DNA from: JAEUPI01 sp963814435
Lineage (GTDB): Bacteria > Pseudomonadota > Gammaproteobacteria > Burkholderiales > Burkholderiaceae_C
DNA: 64,000 nucleotides
NCBI GenBank assembly: GCA_963814435.1
Contig: CAWFCV010000024.1
Coordinates: forward strand, 62,001-126,000
Direction of reading: 5' to 3'
Each line of letters opens with the position of its first letter. The first letter of the stretch is position 1. The position numbers were made by a program, and so were the translations under genes. The notes under the pieces were generated by a model. The model did no database searches. It was not told where the DNA came from and worked only from the letters and a program-made list of their open reading frames with translations. This document shows, piece by piece, positions 56,786 through 64,000 of this stretch.

Positions 56786-57657
56786 GCTCAATGCGGCGTG
56801 CGCCAAGCAAGCCTCCGGGCAGGAAGAACAGCACTGCCAGGATGATCACGAAGGCGATCACATCCTTGTAGGCCGACGAGATGAAGCCCGCGCCCAGGCC
56901 TTCGACCAGGCCCGAGCACCAGGCCGCCGAGCACGGCGCCGCCGAAGCTGCCCAGGCCGCCGAGCATCGCCGCGGCAAAGCCCTTGAGTCCGAGCATGAC
57001 GCCGCTGTCGTACGAGGTGAAGGTGATCGGCGCGGTGAGCACGCCGCCGAGCGCGCCGAGCAGCGCGGCCAGGCCGAAGCTGACCCACAGCACGGTGCGC
57101 GTGTTCACGCCCATCAGCCGCGCGGCCAGCGGGTTGTACGACGGTGGCGAGCATCGCCTTGCCGAACAGCGTGCGGCCGAAGAACCAGCTCAGCGCGGCC
57201 ACGGCCGCGGCCGCGCCGGCCAGCACCCACAGGCTTTGCGGCAGCAGCGTCGCGCCGAACAGGTGGATCGGCGCGTCGCCCGAGAACGCGGGCAGCGCGT
57301 GCACGCGCTTGTCCCACACCAGCTGCGCCAGCCCGCGCAGGAACAGCGACACGCCGATGGTGATGATGATCAGCGTCACGGTGCCGGCGTGGCGCGCCGG
57401 CTCGATGGCGATCTTCTCGACCAGCAGGCCGACGAACATCGCGGCCAGCAGCGCCAGCAGCACCGCGATCGGCAGCGGCAGGCCCAGCGCGAGGAAGCTC
57501 ACCGCGCTCATGCCGCCGATCATCACGAACTCGCCCTGCGCGAAGTTGATGGCGCCGCTGGCGTTGTAGACGATCGAGAAGCCGAGCGCGACCAGCGCAT
57601 AGATCGCGCCGGCGGTCAGGCCGCTGGCGACGAACTGGACCCATTGGCTGCCCATGG
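56778..57657 (-). CDS. ABC permease, LivH type (second importer), two frameshifts
   Basis: About 292-residue permease. It begins MGSQWVQFVASGLTAGAIYALVAL and has GAINFAQGEFVMIGGM, the LivH signature. Extra bases near 57140 and 56915 break the frame; removing them gives YNPLAARLMGVNTRTV and GGLVLGLVEGLGAGFIS. It ends ARRIERV at 56778. With LivM it forms the membrane pore. Confidence 0.85.
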
Positions 57658-57687
57658 CGCGGGTCCGGTGCGGTCGCGCTCGGCGTG

Positions 57688-58849
57688 CTACTTCACCAGC
57701 GACCAGTCGCCGCCCTTGACCTCGAGCATGCGGAACGCGCTGAGGTCCAGGCCCATGTGGTCGGTGGCCGACATGTTGACCACGCCGCCGGTGCCGACGT
57801 AGCCCTTGGTGGCCTCGAGCGCGTCGCGCACCTTGGCCTTGTCGGTGCCGCCGGCCGCCTTGATCGCGTTGACCGCGAGCATCAGCCCGTCGTAGGCATG
57901 GCCGCCGAAGGTCGAGACCTCGGCCTTGTACTTCTGCTCGTAGTCGTTGCTGTAGGCGGTGACCACGGGCTTCTGCGCGTCGCCGGCGGGCAGCAGGTCG
58001 GCCACCAGCAGCGCCGCGGCCGGCAGGCGCACGCCCTCGGCCGCCTCGCCGGAGAGCTTGATGTACTCCTTGCTGGCGACGCCGTGCGACTGGTACAGCG
58101 GCAGCGTGAGGCCCACCTGGCGGTAGTTGCGCGTCACGATCGCCGGGCCCTGGCCGAAGCCGGCGTTGAGCACCGCCTGCGCGCGCGCTGGCGCGGATCT
58201 TGGTGAGCTGCGCCGTCATGTCGGTGTCGGCCGCGCCGTAGGTCTCGTCGGCGACGATCTCGATGCCGTACTTGGCGGCCACCTTCAGGCACTCGGCGCG
58301 CATCGACTTGTCGAAGCCGCCGGCGCCGGAGATCAGCGCCACCTTGGCGAGCTTGCGCGCCTGCATGTCGACGAAGATCTTCTCGCAGGCCATGCGGTCG
58401 GTGTGCGGCGTCTTGAACACCCACTTCTTCACCGGCTCGACGATCACCACCGCGCCGGCCAGCGAGATGAAGGGCATGCCCGCCGCTTCGACCAGCGGCA
58501 CCGCGGCCATCGTGGCGCCGGTGGTCGAGCCGCCGACGATCACGTCGACCTTGTCCTGCTCGATCAGGCGCTTGGCGAAGGTGCGCGCCTTTTCGGCGTC
58601 GCCGCCGTCGTCGTAGGCGACCAGCTGCAGCTTGCGCCCGAGCACGCCGCCCTCGGCGTTGAGCTTCTCGACCAACATCTCGAGCGTCTTCTGCTCCGGG
58701 TCGCCGAGGAACGCCGCCGGGCCGGTGACCGACAGGAAGCTGCCGATGCGGATCGGCTCCTGCGCCTGCGCGGGGCTGATGGCGCAGCCCACCGCCACCG
58801 CGGCCAGGGCCAGGCGGACCTGTCGGCGAACACGATTGAATGGGCGCAT
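57688..58849 (-). CDS. Liv-type ABC substrate-binding protein (second importer), one frameshift
   Basis: About 387-residue periplasmic receptor. The signal peptide ends ISPAQAQE; the mature start is PIRIGSFLSVTGPAAFLGDPE. One extra base near 58180 breaks the frame; correcting it gives KIRASRAQAVLNAGFGQGPA. The C-terminal half includes TFGGHAYDGLMLAVNAIKAAGG. It is the first gene of the minus-strand island, with AGGAGA before ATG 58849, so its promoter should lie in 58850-59079. Its ligand is probably an aromatic acid used by the island. Confidence 0.85.
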
Positions 58850-59079
58850 CGGGGGTCTCCTGTTTGGGTTGGTCGCGAGCCGGATCTGGCGTCCGGTTGG
58901 CCGCGGGCTGCGGCGCCCACCGGCCTGCGGCAACCGACACACGGCTAGAATTCCCAGCACTTCGCTCATTCTGGTACCGGAATGCGCTTATTTCCTTGAT
59001 CTGCCTTAAAGCACACGCTTGACCGCCAGCGACCACCAGCCGCCCGCAAACGCGCTCGCGCCCGGCGCGACGACCACCG
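58850..59079. promoter_or_regulatory. Divergent promoter region of the aromatic island
   Basis: A 230-base region between the island and the GNAT/Rrf2 pair. It is less GC-rich around 58950-59020, as expected of promoters, and includes the palindrome-like ggtaccggaatgcgcttatttcc area near 58975. No standard promoter pair is certain. Operator sites for the adjacent Rrf2 protein would be expected here if it is local. Confidence 0.4.
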
Positions 59080-59521
59080 ATGCGGTGCAACGTGCGCCCG
59101 GTCAAACGCGCCGACCTGCCCGAGGTGATCGCCATCGACGCCACCGTGACCGGGCTGGAGAAGCCGGCCTACTGGCGCTCGGTCTACCGGCGCTACGGCG
59201 TCGGCGGCAAGGACAGCGCCACTTCCTGGTGGCGGTGACGGGCGCAGCGCATCGTGGGCTTCATGATCGGCGAGGTGCGCGACTGGGAGTTCGGCTCGCC
59301 GCCCTGCGGCTGGGTGTTCGCGATCGACGTGCATCCCGACGCGCGCCAGGCCGGCATCGGCAGCCGCCTGCTCGCAGTCGATCTGCGCGCTGTTTCGGCG
59401 CGCCGGCGTGCGCAAGCTGCGCACCATGCTGGCCCGCGACAACACGCTGGTCCTGTCGTTCTTCCGCAGCCAGGGCATGATGGCCGGGCCGCTGATCCCG
59501 CTGGAAATGGACCTCGAATGA
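59080..59521 (+). CDS. GNAT acetyltransferase, frame-broken
   Basis: About 147-residue N-acetyltransferase. The first frame reads RCNVRPVKRADLPEVIAID and LEKPAYWRSVYRRYG; a second carries GFMIGEVRDWEFG and VFAIDVHPDARQAGIGSRLL (acetyl-CoA motif A); a third carries RKLRTMLARDNTLVLSFFRSQGM. Breaks lie near 59215, 59240 and 59385. The start may be the ATG at 59080 or an upstream TTG at 59019 in another frame. The stop overlaps the Rrf2 ATG. Confidence 0.75.
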
Positions 59522-59950
59522 AGCTGCAGAAGAACACCATGCTCGCGCTGTACAGCGTGCTGGAGTTCGCCGCCGACCCCGACGCGCCATGTGGCCGCCG
59601 CGGAGATCGCCGACAAGTACGGCGTGTCGCCGCACCACCTGGCCAAGGTGCTGTCGGAGCTGGCGCGCGCCGGCATCGTCGAGTCGGTGCGCGGCGTGGG
59701 CGGCGGCTACCGCTTCGCCGCCAACGCGCGGCGCCTGACGCTGATGGACGTGATCTCGCTGTTCGAGGAGCCGATGCCGACCAGCACCTCGGTGGCCTCC
59801 CCGGCCGACACCACGCCGGTGGACCGCGCGCTCGACGCCGTGCTGTCGGAGATCGACCAGATCGCGCAGGCCACGTTCCGGTCGATCACGATGGCCACGA
59901 TGCTGCGGCTGGTGGACAAGCAGTCCGCCGGACCGTTCCCTGCCGGGTAA
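59518..59950 (+). CDS. Rrf2-family transcriptional regulator, one frameshift
   Basis: About 143-residue regulator. It begins MKLQKNTMLALYSVLEFAAD and, after an extra base near 59590, continues HVAAAEIADKYGVSPHHLAKVLSELARAGIVESVRG, cited in part, the winged-helix motif of Rrf2. After correction no cysteines remain, so the three-cysteine cluster of IscR/NsrR is absent and it cannot sense through an iron-sulfur centre of that type. It is divergent from the aromatic island and is its nearest DNA-binding regulator. Confidence 0.82.
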
Positions 59951-59978
59951 GCGGCAGCGTCGGCATGCGGCGTGTCAA

Positions 59979-60881
59979 CTACGGAATCGCCTTGGTCGCT
60001 TCCGTCGAGTAGGCACTCTCCGCGCCGGTCGCGTCCACCGATGTCACCGCAAAGTAGTAGGTCTTGCCGGATGCGAGGCCGGAAACCGTGTAGCCGGTGT
60101 TGAGACCCGCATCCAATCCCGCACCGACCCCCTGCTGATAGGCACCCGATGCCGTGCCGAAGTAGACGCGGTACTTCGCGACGCGGGTGTCTGCCACCGC
60201 GCTCCAGGCAAGCTGCGCCGTCGCGGCTGGCGCAGGTGCGGGCGCTGGCGCAGGTGCGGGCGCTGGCGCAGGTGCGGGCGCTGGCGCGGGTGCGGGTGCG
60301 GGTGCGGGTGCGGGTGCGGGTGCGGGTGCGGGTGCGGGTGCGGGTGCGGGTGCGGGTGCGGGTGCGGGTACGGGTGCGGGTGCGGGTGCGGGTGCGGGTG
60401 CGGGTGCGGGTGCGGGTGCGGGTGCGGGTGATGGAGTTGATGAGACCGCACTTTGGACGACCAACGTCTGGCTCGAGGACTTGCCCGAGCCATCGTATGC
60501 GCGCACGACGATGGTGTTGGCGCCCGACACCAGAGGCAACGACGGCACGCTCCACGTCACGGTTCCCCAGACTCCGGTTTGCTGCGCCGTGCCGTTGCCA
60601 CCGCGGTCATTCACCCAGGTGACCCTCGAGATCTTTCGATCGTCACTGGCAACGCCAGCCAGCTGCACGGCAGCGGTCGTCGTGCTGAAGCTGCCGGTAC
60701 TGGTGGGTGTGGTGATCGATATCGTCGGTGCACGCCGGTCGCGCCATCCCTCCGTCTGTTCGGTCGGCGCTGCATTGGGATCCACGACTTCTTCAGCGCT
60801 GCCACCGCAACCGGCGATCAAGACGAGGCAGGCGGCTGCGGTCAGGCTGAGCTGGTTGTTGAAGCGAGTGGTTGAGGTCAT
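59979..60881 (-). CDS. Lipoprotein with Ig-like and fibronectin III domains and a Pro-Ala linker
   Basis: 300-residue lipoprotein. The signal ends LVLIAGC. Residues about 45-135 form a bacterial Ig-like domain (APTISITTPTSTGSFSTT, VRAYDGSGKSSSQTLVV), then about 70 residues of repeated Pro-Ala, then a fibronectin type III domain (AQLAWSAVADTRVAKYRVY, GKTYYFAVTSVDATGAESAYS) to the end. The repeat is probably a stiff spacer through peptidoglycan or from the outer membrane. No catalytic domain is present. Its partner is unknown. Confidence 0.8.
   Translation of the reverse strand: MTSTTRFNNQLSLTAAACLVLIAGCGGSAEEVVDPNAAPTEQTEGWRDRRAPTISITTPTSTGSFSTTTAAVQLAGVASDDRKISRVTWVNDRGGNGTAQQTGVWGTVTWSVPSLPLVSGANTIVVRAYDGSGKSSSQTLVVQSAVSSTPSPAPAPAPAPAPAPAPAPAPVPAPAPAPAPAPAPAPAPAPAPAPAPAPAPAPAPAPAPAPAPAPAPAPAATAQLAWSAVADTRVAKYRVYFGTASGAYQQGVGAGLDAGLNTGYTVSGLASGKTYYFAVTSVDATGAESAYSTEATKAIP
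60227..60430 (+). repeat. Hexamer tandem repeat (GCGGGT) encoding Pro-Ala
   Basis: About 24 copies of gcgggt from about 60286, one with gtacgg in place of gtgcgg, preceded by three copies of an 18-base unit gctggcgcaggtgcgggc. Read on the minus strand the unit is Ala-Pro. Such a tract is prone to length change by slippage in steps of two residues, without frame loss. Confidence 0.9.
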
Positions 60882-61357
60882 GGTCTGGGCGATGGATGAC
60901 AACGGTCGTCGTTCCCGGCGGCACCCGCCGCGTCGTCGAAGCCGAAGATCAAAGTTGGAGATGGCCCAGTTTCGAGGGCCCAGCGGTCCAGACGTAAGCG
61001 AACCCGCCATCACGTAACGACCGGCCCGACGATTGCGGCATGACATCGCACGAAGGCAATCGCCCGGGGAATGTCGAACCTCGCCCAGAGCAAGAATGCA
61101 TCGAGCCGTGTTGCGAACCGATGCGCATTCGTGGTCGAACCACCTGGCGACTTGTGCGATGGCGGACGAACACATCATTCGCTTTGTCGCGCGCGTTACA
61201 TTCACCGCGCACGTGGAAACCTTGGCAACTCACCTGCATCGAAGTGCAAGAACATGGTGGCGTTGTGACGGAACGCCTGCGTCAGGCGTCGCAAGCGCAG
61301 GCCCTCGCCGCCACCACGGGTCAGCTCGTCGAGTGGTCGCGGTCGGTAAACTGCGCC
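60882..61357. promoter_or_regulatory. Divergent non-coding region
   Basis: About 475 bases between the lipoprotein and the aryl-AMP ligase genes, with lower GC near 61170-61260. A small inverted repeat cgcctg-cgt-caggcg lies at about 61271. ORFs in it lack family-like sequence. Promoters for both flanking genes are expected but not pinned down. Confidence 0.4.
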
Positions 61358-63022
61358 ATGGACGGATTCGTACCCTGGCCCGGCGAATTGCGCCGCGCTA
61401 CCGGCGAGCGGTCTGTGGGAGGGCCTGACCATCGGCGAGATGGTGGCGCGCACCGCGCGCCGCTTGCCGGACAAGACCGCGCTGGTGCACGGGGAGCAGC
61501 GGCTGAGCTACGCCGAGCTGGTGGCGCGCTCCAGGCGCCTGGCGCTGGGCGCTTCGCCGGCACGGCCTCGCGCCCGGCGACCGCGTGGTGCTGCAGTTGC
61601 CGAACACCGTCGACTTCGTCGTCACCTACCTGGCGCTGAACTGGATCGGCGCCATCCCGGTGATGGCGCTGCGCGCGCACCGCCACGCCGAGGTGCGGCA
61701 CTTCCTGCGCGCCTCCGGCGCGGTGGCCTACATCGTGCCGGACGCGGTCGGCAACTTCGACTTCGCGGCCATGGCGGCGCAGATGCAGCAGGAGTTCCCG
61801 CAGCTGCGCACGGTGTTCGTCGCCGGCGAGCCGCTGCCGGGCCAATGCCGCCTGGGCGATGGCGTCGACGCGACGACGACCGACGCGTCGCTCGACGACG
61901 CGCTGCGCGCGCGCCGGCCCGACCCCGGTGACGTGGCGACGATGCTGCTGTCCGGCGGCACGACCTCGCTGTCGAAGCTGATCCCGCGCACACACGACGA
62001 CTACGTGCTGAACGCGCGGCTGTGCGGCGCCGCGGCCGGGCTTCGACGAGCGCACGGTGTTCATGGCCATCCTGCCGCTGGGCCACAACTACAACCTGGC
62101 CTCGCCGGGCATGCTGGGCACGTTCTACTACGGCGGCACCGTGGTGCTGCGCCGGCGGCACCCGCGCCGACGAGGTGTTCGCGCTGGTGCAGCGCGGAGC
62201 GGGTGACGCGTCATCGCCGCCGTGGTGCCGCTGATCTCCAACTGGCTGAACAGCGACGCGCCCGAGCGGCTACGACCTGTCGTTCGCTGCGAGGTGGTGC
62301 AGAACGGCGGCGCGCGCCTGGCGCCCGAGCTGCGGCAACGGCTGCGCCAGCGTCTGCGGCTGCATGCCGCAGGAGATCTACGGCACCGCCGAAGGCCTGA
62401 TCAACATGACGCGGCTCGACGACCCCGACGAGCTGCTGCTGCACAGCTCCGGCGCGCCGGTGTGCGACGACGACGAGATCACGCGTCGTCGACGACGCAC
62501 GGCCACGAGGTGCCCGACGGCGCAGCTCGGCGAGCTGGTCACCCGCGGCCCGTACACGATCCGCGGCTACTACAACGCGCCGCAGACGAACGCCGAGGCC
62601 TTCCTGCCCGGCGGCTGGTACCGCATGGGCGACATCGTGCGGCGCCAGGGGCCGCTACGTCTACACCGAAGGCCGGCGCAAGGACCTGATCAACCGCGGC
62701 GGCGAGAAGATCAGCTGCGAGGAGGTCGAGAACCTGATCTTCGCCCACCCGAAGGTCAAGACCGCGGTGCTGGTGGCGATGCCCGATCCGGTGTTCGGCG
62801 AAAAGGCCTGCGCCTGCGTCGTCACCAAGCCCGGCGAAACACTCGACCTCGCCGAACTGGTAGCGTTCCTGCGCCAGCAGCAGATCGCATCCTTCAAGCT
62901 GCCCGAGCGGCTGGAGGTGATGCGCCGAGCTGCCGGTCAGCCCGGTCGGCAAGATCCTGAAGCGCGAGCTGCGCGAGCTGATCGCCGCGAAACTGGAACG
63001 AGAGAAACAGGCGTCGTCCTGA
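61358..63022 (+). CDS. Aryl-AMP ligase (EntE/DhbE-like), heavily frame-broken
   Basis: About 554-residue AMP-forming ligase read across at least six frames: MDGFVPWPGELR, LWEGLTIGEMVARTARRLPDKTALV, VVLQLPNTVDFVVTYLALNWIG, TMLLSGGTTSLSKLIPRTHDDYV (P-loop), TVFMAILPLGHNYNLASPG, EIYGTAEGLINMTRLDDP, YYNAPQTNAEAFLPGGWYRMGD, RKDLINRGGEKISCEEVENL and PVSPVGKILKRELRELI. Segment order and length match 2,3-dihydroxybenzoate-AMP ligases and their salicylate/CoA-forming relatives. It is likely a working gene with sequence errors. No carrier-protein domain is seen nearby, so CoA is a likely acceptor. Confidence 0.75.
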
Positions 63023-63077
63023 CGCGCGGCGCCCCGCCTCGGCACCCGCGACGGCGCCGGCGCGACCGAGGAAAGCG

Positions 63078-63548
63078 ATGAACGGCACCGCGGCAACCGA
63101 TGGGTTCGGCGACCTCGCGCTGTGGCAGGCCATGCTCGACCGGCATGCGCCGCTGTTTTCCGAGCTGCTGCCGGGCGCGGCCGTCGCCTTCGTCGCGCGC
63201 GCCGGCTCGGGCATCCAGCCCGGCAAACACCTGGCCGGTCTGACCGGCGCCGCCGGTGCCGGCGAGATGCTCACCTGGCGGATGGACGGCACGCGCATGC
63301 GCGCCGATCGCCAGCCGTACCGCGGGCTGGCGCAGCCGGGCGTCGACCTGCTGTTCGTCGCCGACGACGCCGCACTGGCGGCGCTGCGCGACGCGCTGCA
63401 CGGCGAAACCCTGTCCATCGTCAAACGCCAGATCCGAGCCGGCTCGATCATGTTCTTCGTGATGAAGACCAAGGCTCAGTTGCAGGATGCCGGCTACGAG
63501 GATTTTCTCGATTCGCTCGGGCTCGCCTTCCTGGGTGCCTGCCGATGA
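63078..63548 (+). CDS. Uncharacterised protein, 156 residues
   Basis: Intact ORF with an AAGCG-type weak site before ATG 63078. Segments include LWQAMLDRHAPLFSELLPG, AGSGIQPGKHLAGLTGAA and SIVKRQIRAGSIMFFVMKTKAQLQDAGYEDFL, none of which I can place in a family. No signal peptide or membrane segment. Its stop overlaps the zinc-ribbon ORF (ATGA), and the set ligase / this protein / zinc ribbon / flavin oxidoreductase looks like one operon. Confidence 0.65.
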   Translation: MNGTAATDGFGDLALWQAMLDRHAPLFSELLPGAAVAFVARAGSGIQPGKHLAGLTGAAGAGEMLTWRMDGTRMRADRQPYRGLAQPGVDLLFVADDAALAALRDALHGETLSIVKRQIRAGSIMFFVMKTKAQLQDAGYEDFLDSLGLAFLGACR

Positions 63549-63757
63549 TCTTCACCAACCCCAGCGGCGCGCCCGAGCTGGCCTGCGACGAATGCGGCTG
63601 CCGCTGGTTCGACCGCATGACCAACACCTGCTACGAGTGCGGCGCCGCGGTCACGCCGGATAACCTGGCCGAGATTGCCGCGGCGCTGGCCGCGTTCGCG
63701 GCGGCGCCAGCCGCCACCACCACGACTCGAGGAGACCCCGATGGCCCTGCCCGGTGA
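63545..63757 (+). CDS. Small zinc-ribbon protein
   Basis: 70-residue protein with CDECGCRWFD and CYECGAAV, two CxxC pairs that should bind one zinc. The C-terminal half is Ala/Thr-rich and overlaps the start of the next gene by 17 bases, so the true end of the fold is near residue 45. Such short ribbons next to thioester enzymes resemble DUF35-type rubredoxin-like parts but the rest of DUF35 is missing. It overlaps the preceding gene. Confidence 0.6.
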   Translation: MIFTNPSGAPELACDECGCRWFDRMTNTCYECGAAVTPDNLAEIAAALAAFAAAPAATTTTRGDPDGPAR

Positions 63758-64000
63758 ACTGAAGCTCAAGCACCTGTTCCAGCCCGGCCGGATCGGCCGC
63801 TTCGAGACCAGGAACCTGATCAAGTACGGCGCCTGCTGCGTGTCGAACTACAACACGCGCGACGGCTTCATCACGCCGCGCGAGCTCGCGCGCATGCGCG
63901 TGATCGCCGGCACCGGCTGCGGCATCATCACCAACCAGGGCGCGTACCCCGATCCGCTCGGCGAGGGCAAGGCCTACTTCCGCCAGGTCGCGATCTTCGA
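63741..64000 (+). CDS. Old Yellow Enzyme-family oxidoreductase, 5' part
   Basis: The first 86 residues are in the window. The start MALPGELKLKHLFQPGRIGRFETRNLIKYGACCVSNYNTRD, cited as LFQPGRIG and RNLIKYGACCVSNYNT, is that of NADH:flavin oxidoreductases of the 2,4-dienoyl-CoA reductase/BaiCD type, with the FMN-binding region beginning. GGAGA seven bases upstream supports ATG 63741. It would reduce an activated double bond, perhaps in an aryl- or cyclohexadienyl-CoA made by the EntE-like ligase. Confidence 0.8.
   Translation, partial: MALPGELKLKHLFQPGRIGRFETRNLIKYGACCVSNYNTRDGFITPRELARMRVIAGTGCGIITNQGAYPDPLGEGKAYFRQVAIF

Noticed and set aside
60227..60430. Possible CRISPR array
   Set aside because: The repeat unit is six bases with no spacers and it encodes Pro-Ala in frame within a lipoprotein gene.

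Overview
The window is high-GC, gene-dense DNA that looks like a betaproteobacterium of the order Burkholderiales (Rubrivivax/Leptothrix/Methylibium-like). The evidence is the codon bias, the gene content (box-type benzoate-CoA ligase with a DUF4863 neighbour, livKHMGF-type transporters, TRAP transporter) and GC-rich palindromic intergenic elements typical of that group. Placement is inferred from content only. About twenty genes are broken by frame changes. Those I could reconstruct base by base are nearly all single extra bases in G/C-rich runs, so I treat them as probable sequence errors in working genes.

Left part (1-11163): housekeeping and envelope genes. On the minus strand are the start of a GspE/PilB ATPase, a spermidine-synthase-like protein, a family-6-like DNA glycosylase and TatD. 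On the plus strand are a P460-type cytochrome, a trypsin-like protease and a MoxR / DUF58 / VWA chaperone module. A minus-strand pair encodes a Ser/Thr kinase and an OmpA-like lipoprotein.

Plus-strand aromatic-acid block (11560-21179): DUF4863 protein, benzoate-CoA ligase, alpha/beta hydrolase, a complete Liv-type ABC importer and a feruloyl-CoA-synthase-like ligase. A mixed stretch follows (21186-25648): lipoprotein, MtfA-like peptidase, a small basic protein with a strong hairpin behind it, a FAD-dependent dehydrogenase and an SDR.

Minus-strand aromatic island (58849 down to 28109): about 30 kb read almost entirely in one direction, with many ATGA-type overlaps. In transcription order it holds a second Liv-type importer, a FlK-like thioesterase, the iron-sulfur and membrane subunits of a phenylacetyl-CoA:acceptor oxidoreductase (padC, padD), a phenylacetate-CoA ligase and the three subunits of 4-hydroxybenzoyl-CoA reductase (hcrC, hcrA, hcrB). 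Next come a rubrerythrin-like/acyl-CoA-ligase fusion, an enoyl-CoA hydratase, a BadH-like SDR, a DUF2249 protein, a ferritin-like protein, a second enoyl-CoA hydratase, a remnant resembling an acyl-CoA dehydrogenase start and a TRAP transporter. The run ends with the molybdopterin subunit (padB), a polytopic membrane protein and a three-gene phosphorelay led by a nine-PAS kinase. Phenylacetate, 4-hydroxybenzoate and benzoate would all be activated and channelled toward phenylglyoxylate or benzoyl-CoA. No ring-reducing or ring-epoxidising enzyme lies inside the window.

Right end (59080-64000): GNAT and Rrf2 genes divergent from the island, a lipoprotein with a long Pro-Ala repeat, and a plus-strand block of an EntE-like aryl-AMP ligase, an unknown protein, a zinc-ribbon protein and the start of an Old Yellow Enzyme-type oxidoreductase.
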